The notes under the pieces are model-generated. The model had not been told where the DNA came from and did no database searches. It was given only the letters and a program-made list of their open reading frames with translations. A stretch of 9,682 bases of DNA. Source: an uncultured Eubacteriales bacterium (GTDB taxonomy: Bacteria; Bacillota_A; Clostridia; Lachnospirales; Lachnospiraceae). The stretch covers positions 1 through 9,682 of the forward strand of contig ONVT01000315.1 of assembly GCA_900321365.1 (NCBI GenBank), in the 5' to 3' direction. How positions within the stretch are numbered: the first letter of the stretch is position 1; each line of letters opens with the position of its first letter. A program made the translations under genes and the position numbers. Below are positions 1 through 6,146 of this stretch, one piece after another.

Positions 1-22
1 GCCCGCTATGCGCGGCTTTTTT
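1..22 (+). terminator. Terminator-like hairpin at left edge
   Basis: Positions 1-6 can pair with 10-16 to give six base pairs with one bulged C (position 13) and a TAT loop, followed at once by six T residues (17-22). That is the form of an intrinsic terminator reading rightward, and it would end a plus-strand transcript from a gene off the left edge. It lies inside the first copy of a dispersed repeat. The equivalent part of the other copy (4585 onward) has lost this stem, so the hairpin may have a local role. The stem is short and bulged, so the call is moderate. Confidence 0.4.
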
Positions 23-70
23 GCCTGGCACACTCGAAGGAAAATCCTGCGCAATCTGTACAAGTAATTT
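1..70 (+). repeat. Dispersed repeat A, copy 1 (cut by window edge)
   Basis: This stretch aligns without gaps to 4585-4654, with about 54 of 70 positions identical by hand count. The best conserved blocks are the GCYNGCTATG start, CTCGAA near 33-38, GAAAAT near 40-45, and CARGTAATTT at the end. The other copy is preceded by the left arm of a 44-bp palindrome. The matching part here would lie off the left edge, so this copy is probably incomplete. No protein is encoded. It resembles the short intergenic repeats common in Clostridia, but I cannot name a family. Confidence 0.6.
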
Positions 71-111
71 ATATACAGTTCCTTACTCATTACAGTTCAT
101 TCTTATCTGCA

Positions 112-1038
112 TTATTCTTCTGCCTTCATAAGGAGAGATCTGGATTCGGGCTTTGCCCTGCAGTATGCGGGACGGGTCCATTTTTCATGGATGCCTGAGT
201 ACTTCCAGGTATTCTTTTCCTCATCGTAAGAGTTGACAAGCAGATACTGCCAGGCATTTTCTGTTGACAGAGCGTCATAGATGTAGCGCAGGGGGATCCA
301 CTGGCGGTTGTGTTTCGGATTGCCCGAATCTCCGAGAAACACCATGTCCGTCTCAGGGTTGTAATGCCAGATATTGACGTAATGACCGGGTGTATCCTGC
401 CAGTAGGTGTCGTCACTTTCGCTTGAAATCAGGACGATTGCCCCACAGCTGTCCGCAATCGACTTCTGGAAGGATTCGTATTTCCTGTCCTTTTTTCTGA
501 GTTTTGTTTCAAACCCGGTCTTCTGGAGGGTCTCCGACATATAGGGCCAGTCGATTGCGCCGGCCCCGTCTCCGGGAGCATAGCCGGACACTTTGCGCGC
601 CAGCCAGTACATATCCAGCGGAGAGCATTCATACGGGGTCAACGAGCTGTAGATTCCTGCCATATCACATAATCCACAGCCAAATACGCTGAACAGGCCT
701 CCGTCCAGTTCCTCCTCGCACCAGATTCCGGAATAGGGAGCTTTCGATTCCCAGGCAACGGGTCCCTGAAGGAAGGTGTAGATGCCATCCTCAGCGTGGA
801 GAGCAGGATCCTCTGTCTGGGGCGCTTCTGTTTCGGCCTGGACAGTCTCCTGCTCGGTCTCAACCCGGGGAGACGGTTTTTCCGTCTCCAGGCTGGAGGA
901 AACGGATTCATTCTTCGCTTCGGCCTCTGTCATTCTGATTATATGTTCCACCTTTTCCCTGTAACGGAACAGAAGAAAAAAACTGACCACAACCACGGCC
1001 ATGATGCAGGCAAATGTGACGGCAACCAGTCTTCGCAT
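112..1038 (-). CDS. Membrane-anchored C39-like cysteine peptidase
   Basis: A 308-residue protein with a short basic start (MRRL), one membrane segment at about residues 5-24, an acidic Glu/Thr/Ser/Pro-rich linker (about 36-85), then a domain resembling papain-like C39-family peptidases (about 90-270). The likely catalytic Cys is C121 in FGCGLCDMAG, the His is H219 in TPGHYVNIW, and the Asp is D237 in LGDSGNP. This spacing matches bacterial Peptidase_C39_2 proteins, which are predicted to act outside the membrane; the substrate is unknown. The ATG at 1036-1038 was chosen because AAAGGAG lies 7 bases upstream. A longer GTG start at 1134 is open but overlaps the promoter at 1133-1162, so it is unlikely. 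The gene is divergent from the comEA block and appears monocistronic. Fold assignment is by motif only. An inactive relative or a non-peptidase transglutaminase-like protein is possible. Confidence 0.7.
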   Translation of the reverse strand: MRRLVAVTFACIMAVVVVSFFLLFRYREKVEHIIRMTEAEAKNESVSSSLETEKPSPRVETEQETVQAETEAPQTEDPALHAEDGIYTFLQGPVAWESKAPYSGIWCEEELDGGLFSVFGCGLCDMAGIYSSLTPYECSPLDMYWLARKVSGYAPGDGAGAIDWPYMSETLQKTGFETKLRKKDRKYESFQKSIADSCGAIVLISSESDDTYWQDTPGHYVNIWHYNPETDMVFLGDSGNPKHNRQWIPLRYIYDALSTENAWQYLLVNSYDEEKNTWKYSGIHEKWTRPAYCRAKPESRSLLMKAEE

Positions 1039-1127
1039 GAAATGCTCCTTTCGTTTCGCTCCGGGAGAATCTTTCTGCCTGTAAGGCCTGATCACTTCTA
1101 TCGATCGTAAAGGCAGAAATCTTTGTC

Positions 1128-1154
1128 TATGCACTATACCACTTGCAGTGCATA
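1128..1154. promoter_or_regulatory. Operator-like inverted repeat over the -10 box
   Basis: TATGCACT (1128-1135) and AGTGCATA (1147-1154) are perfect 8-base inverted repeats separated by 11 bases, with centres about 19 bases apart. The palindrome spans the -10 element of the minus-strand promoter. Arms of this length placed across a promoter are typical of binding sites for dimeric repressors. No regulator is identified here. The response regulator encoded at 2223 is one candidate, but OmpR-family sites are usually direct repeats. Confidence 0.4.
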
Positions 1155-1162
1155 AATTTCAA
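1133..1162 (-). promoter_or_regulatory. Promoter of the C39-like peptidase gene
   Basis: Read on the minus strand, TTGAAA (plus positions 1162-1157) is followed by an 18-base spacer and TATAGT (1138-1133). A TG one base before the -10 makes it an extended -10 box. This is a close match to a sigma-A-type promoter. Transcription would start near 1126, downstream of the GTG codon at 1134 and about 90 bases before the ATG at 1038, which supports the ATG as the start. Confidence 0.65.
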
Positions 1163-1227
1163 GCCGGTGGCGGGCCTATGAACTGTAACAGATTCTGTTC
1201 TGTCCGACTGTACAATTTCAGAAAGGA

Positions 1228-1256
1228 TTGAAATCGTTCTTCCCAGATGGTAAAAT
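1228..1256 (+). promoter_or_regulatory. Promoter of the comEA block
   Basis: TTGAAA at 1228-1233, a 17-base spacer, and TAAAAT at 1251-1256 with TG one base before it (extended -10). Transcription would start near 1263, about 45 bases before the proposed TTG start at 1308. The -35 sits inside a small inverted repeat (ATTTCA 1215-1220, TGAAAT 1229-1234). This is probably the main promoter for the plus-strand block. Confidence 0.65.
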
Positions 1257-1307
1257 TCTTAATTGCATGACGGGGCGATCCTGGCGCCGACAGTCAGGAG
1301 TTGTGCA

Positions 1308-2171
1308 TTGAAGTGGAATCGTGTAATCATTTCGAAGTTAGCAGTGACAACTGTGGGAGCAGTGCTGCTGGTGTTTTCGTGTCTGTCTTCGGGATGCAGC
1401 CGCCCGTCACGGATACAGGTGACGGGGGTAAAGCGGGTTCAGGTGTCTGATGATTCTGACAGAGAAGAGTCTGTAAACATGGACAGCTCTGCGCAGACAG
1501 GTGCCGGAGATCCTGATGCCGGACAGACAGACTCCGGTGGGACTGACGCCGGACAGACAGGTACCGGAGATGCAGACGCCGGACTGAGAGATACCGGAAA
1601 GGCAGATGCCGGACAGGCAAGTGCTGCAGATGCTGCTTCCGTACAGGATTCGGGCGCTGCACAGATTGCAGTCTATGTCTGCGGGGCGGTCATGGAGCCG
1701 GGGGTTTATTATTTTCAGGAAGGAGCCAGGATCTGTGACGCGATTGACGCGGCTGGAGGGTTCCTTGTCATGGCTGACAGCCAGTGGCTGAACCAGGCGA
1801 GGATTCTTTCGGACGGTGAGATGCTGGTTGTCTACACACAGGAAGAGACTGCCGCGCTGCGGGAGCAGGGCATCGCACAGGGAAGTACGGTTAACCCTGA
1901 TCCGGCCTCTGCCGCCCCGGGGCAGGCATCCGGTTCTGAAGCATCTCCGGCTTCAGGAGGAGACGGATCCGGCAGTGAGGTACTGGTGAACCTGAACACC
2001 GCATCCAGGGAGGAGCTGATGACGCTTCCCGGAATCGGCGAGGCAAAGGCAGATGCGATTATCCGCTATCGCACGGAGGTCGGTCTGTTCGCTTCAACCG
2101 AGGATGTGATGAACATCAGCGGGATCAAGACCAGTGTATATGGAAAGATCAGGGACCATATCACAGTATGA
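1308..2171 (+). CDS. comEA: ComEA-like DNA-binding competence lipoprotein
   Basis: A 287-residue ComEA family protein. Residues 1-30 form a secretion signal with a hydrophobic core (about 11-24) and a lipobox-like LSSGC (C30; C25 is an alternative), so it is probably a surface lipoprotein. Residues 65-104 are four 10-residue repeats rich in Asp, Ala, Gly, Gln and Thr. An SLBB domain covers about 119-177 (YVCGAVMEPGVYYF), then a Ser/Ala/Gly linker, then a double helix-hairpin-helix domain at about 225-287 (NLNTASREELMTLPGIGEAKA). ComEA binds incoming double-stranded DNA and passes it to ComEC, which is encoded 4 kb downstream. The TTG at 1308 was chosen because AGGAG (1296-1300) lies 7 bases upstream. 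The longer TTG at 1263 coincides with the predicted transcription start. Family assignment is firm; the exact start and lipidation are less so. Confidence 0.88.
   Translation: MKWNRVIISKLAVTTVGAVLLVFSCLSSGCSRPSRIQVTGVKRVQVSDDSDREESVNMDSSAQTGAGDPDAGQTDSGGTDAGQTGTGDADAGLRDTGKADAGQASAADAASVQDSGAAQIAVYVCGAVMEPGVYYFQEGARICDAIDAAGGFLVMADSQWLNQARILSDGEMLVVYTQEETAALREQGIAQGSTVNPDPASAAPGQASGSEASPASGGDGSGSEVLVNLNTASREELMTLPGIGEAKADAIIRYRTEVGLFASTEDVMNISGIKTSVYGKIRDHITV
1500..1619 (+). repeat. 30-bp tandem repeat coding the ComEA linker
   Basis: Four in-frame units start at 1500, 1530, 1560 and 1590. Each encodes ten residues of the form (G/D)xGxxDAGQT, and the GAYGCCGGAC core is shared by all four at the same offset. 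A degenerate fifth unit follows. The repeat makes a flexible hydrophilic spacer between the membrane anchor and the SLBB domain. Copy number may differ between strains. Confidence 0.8.
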
Positions 2172-2222
2172 AAAAACGATGTTGGAAAACAGCATCTGTG
2201 AGGAAGAATTAAGAGGAAGACC

Positions 2223-2912
2223 ATGCCGAAGAGAGTACTTGTAGTCGATGATGAGAAACTGATCGTGAAGGGAATCCGCTTCAGTCTGGAACAGGATGAC
2301 ATGGAGGTGGATACCGCTTATGACGGCGAGGAAGCCGTGGAGAAAGCAAGAGAAGGAAATTACGACATTATCCTTCTGGATCTGATGCTTCCGAAGCTGG
2401 ACGGCCTTTCCGCCTGTCAGCAGATCCGTGATTTTTCGGATGTGCCGATCGTCATGCTGACTGCCAAGGGGGAGGACATGGACAAGATCCTCGGTCTGGA
2501 ATATGGCGCGGATGACTATATCACAAAGCCGTTCAACATTCTCGAGGTGAAGGCCCGGATCAAGGCCATCATGCGAAGGACGCAGAACAGGGGAATCCAG
2601 GAACAGAGAGGAAGAACCATAGAGGTCGGCAATCTTGTCCTTGACTGTGATGCCCGCAGAGTGCAGGTGTCCGGCCAGGAGGTGAATCTGACCGCGAAAG
2701 AGTTTGATGTCCTTGAGCTTCTTGTCATGAACCCGAACAAGGTATACAGCCGCGAGAGCCTTCTGAATCTTGTCTGGGGCTATGAGTATCCGGGTGACGT
2801 CCGGACAGTGGACGTCCATATCCGCAGACTTCGCGAGAAGATCGAGGAGAATCCTTCAGATCCGAAATACGTCCATACAAAGTGGGGCGTCGGGTATTAT
2901 TTCCAGCACTAA
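2223..2912 (+). CDS. OmpR/PhoB-family response regulator
   Basis: A 229-residue cytoplasmic transcription regulator of normal family length. The receiver domain (1-118) has the acidic pair D9-D10, phospho-acceptor D53 in LLDLMLP, T80 and K102 (TKPF). The winged-helix DNA-binding domain covers about 132-229, with recognition helix RTVDVHIRRLREKI and the wing WGVGYYF at the end. All key residues are present. The ATG at 2223 follows AGAGGA with good spacing. It starts 51 bp after comEA and precedes a histidine kinase gene, its evident partner. The sequence is closest in style to the WalR/PhoP/VicR group, but the specific regulon cannot be told from sequence alone. Placement between comEA and comEC suggests, but does not prove, a link to DNA uptake or the cell surface. 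Confidence 0.93.
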   Translation: MPKRVLVVDDEKLIVKGIRFSLEQDDMEVDTAYDGEEAVEKAREGNYDIILLDLMLPKLDGLSACQQIRDFSDVPIVMLTAKGEDMDKILGLEYGADDYITKPFNILEVKARIKAIMRRTQNRGIQEQRGRTIEVGNLVLDCDARRVQVSGQEVNLTAKEFDVLELLVMNPNKVYSRESLLNLVWGYEYPGDVRTVDVHIRRLREKIEENPSDPKYVHTKWGVGYYFQH

Positions 2913-2919
2913 GGAGCTG

Positions 2920-2990
2920 TTCATCAGTTATTTCTGAACAGATCCTAAGGACTTTGCTGAGGCACTGTTGACAAATTAATGAATAAATGC
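2920..2990 (+). repeat. Dispersed repeat B, copy 1
   Basis: The 20-base string GTTATTTCTGAACAGATCCT (2927-2946) recurs exactly at 9000-9019, and the five bases TTCAT two positions before it match too. About 21 bases later a second block, TTGACA..TTAA..AATAAATG.AG (2968 onward), also recurs at 9047. In this copy, CTGTTCA (2917-2923) and TGAACAG (2935-2941) form a 7-bp inverted repeat. The element fills much of the gap between the response regulator and kinase genes. The TTGACA has no convincing -10 box at normal spacing, so I do not call a promoter. Confidence 0.6.
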
Positions 2991-3061
2991 AGGATCCGGC
3001 TGCAGCCCGAGATGGCTCAGGCCGGATCTTCTCAAAACAGGTTTTGAAAGGTAAACTGTCG

Positions 3062-4519
3062 ATGAACCAGAGCGGAAGACTGAAACGAATCGTAGGGAGC
3101 ATGCATTTCCGTGTGTTGATTCTTCTGCTTCTGTGTGGCCTGGTTCCGGTTTTTCTGCTGAAGCAGGGAATTCTTGAGGGGTTTGAGGAGCAGACGGTCT
3201 CCATGCGTGCATCCATGATCCGCAGCCAGTGCAGCCGGCTCAGCGCGGATATCATCGACGCCGGATATCTTTCGGACGAAAGCACGGATGTTGTGGACAA
3301 AGAGCTGGACCTGATTGCGGATCTGTACAGCGGCAGGGTCATCCTGGTAAACGGCAGGTTTGAGATTATCCGTGATACATATCATCTGGACGAGGGAAAA
3401 ACCGTTATCGCCCGGGAATTGATCGAATGCTTCCAGGGCAAGGACACGGACTATTATAACGCGGCAAATGACTTTATCGAGGTTGTCTGTCCGATCAAGG
3501 AAGAAGCGACGAAAACTGTGGTCGGCGCATTTATCGTTTCAATTCCAACTACGGACATTATCCTTGCGAGAAGAAATCTTTCCCGATCTGTTCTGATCAT
3601 TCAGGTTCTTCTGGTTCTCCTGATTATCGGAGTCTCTTTTTATGCGTCCCGTCTGCTGGTGCGTCCCTTCGGCAAAATTACTGCCTTGATGAATTCAGGA
3701 GGAACGGATTTCCTGACGGATGACATTTCGATGCCGGATTATACGGAGACGGAGCTTCTGTCGGAGGCATACAATCAGATGCGCCACAGGCTGCAGGCAC
3801 AGGAAGAATCCAGGCAGATGTTCGTCTCGAACGTCTCCCATGAGCTGAAGACGCCGATGACATCCATCAAGGTTTTATCTGATTCCCTGATTCAGCAGGC
3901 CCAGTACGGAGAAGTCCCAAATGAACTCTACCAGGAGTTCATGATTGACATCGGAGAGGAGATCGACCGGGAGAACAAGATTATAACGGACCTTCTGAAC
4001 ATTGTCCGGATGGACCGGCATTCCACGGATATCCAGATTGAAGAGACGAATATCAATGACCTGATCGCCCTGATCATCAAGAGACTCCGTCCGATCGCCG
4101 CCAAACGAGGAATCGAGATCACCCTCGAGAGCTATAAGCCGATCATGGCCCAGGTGGACCAGACTAAATTCACCCTGGCGATTTCCAACCTTGTGGAAAA
4201 TGCCATCAAGTACAACAGGGACAATGGCTGGGTGCTCATTTCCCTGAACGTTGACAATACTTATTTCTTTGTCAAAGTACAGGATTCCGGGATCGGGATT
4301 CCCCAGGAGGATCAGAGCCAGATTTTTGAGAGGTTCTACCGTGTGGACAAATCTCATTCACGGGAGATCGGAGGAACCGGTCTTGGTCTGGCAATCACGC
4401 GCCAGGCAGTGCTGATGCACCATGGAGCGATCCGCGTGTATTCCAGGGAAGGAGAGGGGACGACTTTTACGGTACGTATCCCGCTGAAGTATTCCGAGCA
4501 GGAGACGTCGGAGGTCTGA
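3062..4519 (+). CDS. Membrane sensor histidine kinase
   Basis: A 485-residue kinase that probably phosphorylates the regulator encoded just upstream. Membrane segments lie at about 16-33 and 177-195, enclosing an extracytoplasmic sensing domain of about 140 residues, possibly of the PAS/sCache type. A HAMP region (about 196-245) follows. The HisKA domain carries H260 in FVSNVSHELKTP. The catalytic domain has the N box (SNLVENAIKY, N376/N380), G1 (DSGIGIP, 408-414), F box (IFERFYR) and G2 (GGTGLGL, 437-443), so it looks fully active. The ATG at 3062 was chosen because GAAAGG lies 10 bases upstream. An in-frame ATG at 2987 has no ribosome site and lies inside repeat B. The 149-bp gap after the regulator is unusually long for such a pair. 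What it senses is unknown. Confidence 0.9.
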   Translation: MNQSGRLKRIVGSMHFRVLILLLLCGLVPVFLLKQGILEGFEEQTVSMRASMIRSQCSRLSADIIDAGYLSDESTDVVDKELDLIADLYSGRVILVNGRFEIIRDTYHLDEGKTVIARELIECFQGKDTDYYNAANDFIEVVCPIKEEATKTVVGAFIVSIPTTDIILARRNLSRSVLIIQVLLVLLIIGVSFYASRLLVRPFGKITALMNSGGTDFLTDDISMPDYTETELLSEAYNQMRHRLQAQEESRQMFVSNVSHELKTPMTSIKVLSDSLIQQAQYGEVPNELYQEFMIDIGEEIDRENKIITDLLNIVRMDRHSTDIQIEETNINDLIALIIKRLRPIAAKRGIEITLESYKPIMAQVDQTKFTLAISNLVENAIKYNRDNGWVLISLNVDNTYFFVKVQDSGIGIPQEDQSQIFERFYRVDKSHSREIGGTGLGLAITRQAVLMHHGAIRVYSREGEGTTFTVRIPLKYSEQETSEV

Positions 4520-4565
4520 GGCAGTACCAGGCAGTAGTCTTCGGTCTTTTCTTTTGACAGCACCC

Positions 4566-4609
4566 GTGAAAAATCACTTACATAGCCTGCTATGCTCGTA
4601 ATTTTTCAC
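4566..4609. repeat. 44-bp palindrome, possible bidirectional terminator
   Basis: GTGAAAAAT (4566-4574) and ATTTTTCAC (4601-4609) are perfect inverted arms. Inside them AC/GT (4576-4577, 4598-4599) and CATAG/CTATG (4581-4585, 4590-4594) pair in the same register, leaving a CCTG loop. The A5/T5 tracts in the arms would allow it to act as a terminator from either side after the kinase gene. It is fused to copy 2 of repeat A, so it may equally be part of a small mobile repeat. Confidence 0.6.
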
Positions 4610-4654
4610 AGGCACTCTCGAAAGAAAATGCTGCTCAATAAGCACAGGTAATTT
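4585..4654 (+). repeat. Dispersed repeat A, copy 2
   Basis: This aligns without gaps to 1-70, with about 54 of 70 positions identical by hand count. It begins inside the 44-bp palindrome and ends about 50 bases before the GerMN gene. Conserved blocks include CTCGAA, GAAAAT and CARGTAATTT. It is non-coding. The 185-bp gap it occupies separates the kinase gene from the next gene, so downstream genes may have their own promoter, though I found no convincing one. Confidence 0.6.
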
Positions 4655-4704
4655 CGTGACAGCTCTTAAAAGAAGCTGATGGATTTCTGAAGAAGGTACA
4701 AGGA

Positions 4705-5928
4705 ATGAGAAGAAGAGCCGGAATCATCACAGGCATATATATAATGTGCATCGTACTGGCATTCTGTATCACAGGCTGTTTCTCCGGCACGGTGCAGGCG
4801 TCCGACGAGCAGGGTTCCGCCCAGGGCGTCTACAGGATTTATTATACGAATCCGGAGAAGACAGCCCTGGTCCGGCATGAATATAAGACGAAAAGCGAAG
4901 ACTTTGAGGGAATCCTCACTGAGCTGATGGATGCGTTCCGTACGCCGGATTCCTCGGACGTGAAATCGGCGCTTCCCGAGCAGGTGGAGATCAATTCGAC
5001 CGGTACCGGAATCAATGAGATTGATGTCGACTTTAATGTGGAGTATCTGAGCCTTGACCCTATCAGCGAACTGCTTCTGCGCGGCGCGCTGGTCGAGACG
5101 CTGCTCCAGATTCCCGGGGTGGATACAGTGAGATTCACGGTGGAATCCCAGAACCTCGTGATCGGTGAGAGGGAGGTCGGGCCGATGACAGAGGATACCT
5201 TCATCGTGCCGGACGGAAACGGGATCAATTCCTACCGCGATGCGGTCCTGACTCTGTATTTCCCTTCCGGTGACGGAACAACCCTGACGAAAGAAAACAG
5301 GACCGTTTATTATTCTTCCAATGTAAACAAAGAGCGGCTCGTGATCGAGCAGATGCTGAACGGGCCACAGACCAGTGATCTTCTTCCCGTCGCATTGGAG
5401 GGAACGCTCGTGCAGGATGTCTCCGTGAGTAACGGTTACTGCATTGTCGATTTCAGTGAGGAGATCAACAGCACTCCTCCCGGGGAGGTAATCGCGAATT
5501 CTGAGTCAGTACTGTATGCATTCACGGATGCGATCATCGATTCGTGTCCGGATGACCGGATCACCGGCGTCCGTTTCCGCATTGAGGGATCTTCTGATGT
5601 CCGCTTCCGGGATCAGGTTAATCTGGATCAGATCTTCAGCAGGAACTCTGAGCTGATCGAGGCGCCGGTGGTACAGCTGGAGGAGCCTGCAGTGCAGGCG
5701 GAAGAACAGCCTGTTCAGGTGGAGGAGCCGACAGCGCAGGCGGAAGAACAGCCGGAGAAGGCTCAGGAGCAGGCCGCACAGCCTCAGGAGCAGGAACAGG
5801 CAGCACAGCCACAGGAGCAGGAACAGGCAGCGCAGCCTCAGGAACAGGAACAGCCGGCACAGCCTCAGGAGCAGGAACAGGCAGCGCAGCCACAGGAGCA
5901 GGAACAGCCGGCGCAGGCGGAGGAATAG
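4705..5928 (+). CDS. GerMN-domain lipoprotein with Gln-rich repeat tail
   Basis: A 407-residue predicted surface lipoprotein. The signal peptide has a clear lipobox, ITGC, with lipid-modified C25. Two GerMN (sporulation/spore germination GerM-type) domains follow at about 42-162 and 180-310; the second has the typical VDF strand and a long helix (SESVLYAFTDAII). Residues from about 320 are a Glu/Gln/Pro/Ala tail ending in tandem 9-residue repeats, probably a wall-spanning or sticky spacer. The ATG follows AGAAGG at 8-base spacing. GerMN proteins are linked to the cell envelope and spore coat, but their biochemical role is poorly defined. Its place after a two-component system suggests an envelope role or an accessory to sensing. 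The TAG stop interrupts the repeat, and homologous repeat sequence continues in frame to 5997, so the tail may have been longer. Confidence 0.85.
   Translation: MRRRAGIITGIYIMCIVLAFCITGCFSGTVQASDEQGSAQGVYRIYYTNPEKTALVRHEYKTKSEDFEGILTELMDAFRTPDSSDVKSALPEQVEINSTGTGINEIDVDFNVEYLSLDPISELLLRGALVETLLQIPGVDTVRFTVESQNLVIGEREVGPMTEDTFIVPDGNGINSYRDAVLTLYFPSGDGTTLTKENRTVYYSSNVNKERLVIEQMLNGPQTSDLLPVALEGTLVQDVSVSNGYCIVDFSEEINSTPPGEVIANSESVLYAFTDAIIDSCPDDRITGVRFRIEGSSDVRFRDQVNLDQIFSRNSELIEAPVVQLEEPAVQAEEQPVQVEEPTAQAEEQPEKAQEQAAQPQEQEQAAQPQEQEQAAQPQEQEQPAQPQEQEQAAQPQEQEQPAQAEE
5779..5913 (+). repeat. 27-bp tandem repeat in the GerMN gene tail
   Basis: Five in-frame 27-base units start at 5779, 5806, 5833, 5860 and 5887, each encoding QPQEQEQ(A/P)A. 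Differences are nearly all third-base or GCA/CCG swaps. A sixth matching unit lies at 5935-5961, after the stop codon. Such arrays expand and contract by slippage, so length is likely to vary between strains. Confidence 0.88.
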
Positions 5929-5997
5929 TCGGCACAGCCTCAGGAGCAGGAACAGGCAACGCAGCCCAGGGAATGGGTGACACAGAAATCAGAGTGA
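5929..5997 (+). other. In-frame extension of the GerMN tail past the TAG stop
   Basis: Reading on in the same frame after TAG (5926-5928) gives 22 more codons to a TGA at 5995-5997. They begin SAQPQEQEQATQP, a clear continuation of the repeat, and end REWVTQKSE. An earlier segment of the protein reads QAEEQP where this one reads QAEE-stop-S, which fits CAG-CCG changing to TAG-TCG by two C-to-T transitions. The extension is probably untranslated now, unless the TAG is read through or is a sequencing error. Confidence 0.6.
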
Positions 5998-6084
5998 TAT
6001 ACAACAGAATAACGGGAAGCATCCCCATCTGCCGGGAGGCATATTTCGTTCAAACGCTGAAATGAAATGTGCTTCTCGTTTTCT

Positions 6085-6115
6085 TTGCCGCATTTTCCTG
6101 CAGTTGTGCTATATA
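6085..6115 (+). promoter_or_regulatory. Possible comEC promoter
   Basis: TTGCCG (6085-6090) and TATATA (6110-6115) with an extended -10 TG at 6107-6108. The 19-base spacer is longer than ideal, but extended -10 promoters tolerate weak -35 spacing. Transcription would start near 6122, about 25 bases before the comEC ATG. It would allow comEC to be expressed separately from the genes before it. Confidence 0.35.
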
Positions 6116-6146
6116 GAAAAGCAGTGGAAACTCTGAAAACATTTCG

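Noticed and set aside
2178..2196. Hairpin between comEA and the response regulator
   Set aside because: Six pairs including a wobble and no T tract. Not distinguishable from chance.
2094..2819. Minus-strand open frame of 241 codons opposite the response regulator
   Set aside because: Mirror of a clear OmpR-family gene, with no ribosome site and no recognisable domain.
2968..2996. TTGACA as a -35 box for the kinase gene
   Set aside because: No acceptable -10 hexamer at 16-18 bases here or in the second repeat copy. It is better explained as part of repeat B.
5779..5961. Regular repeats considered as a CRISPR array
   Set aside because: Units are directly adjacent, in frame and coding, with no spacers.
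5636..6028. Minus-strand Pro/Ala-rich open frame opposite the GerMN tail
   Set aside because: It is the reverse reading of the CAG-rich 27-bp repeats. Low complexity alone explains the open frame.
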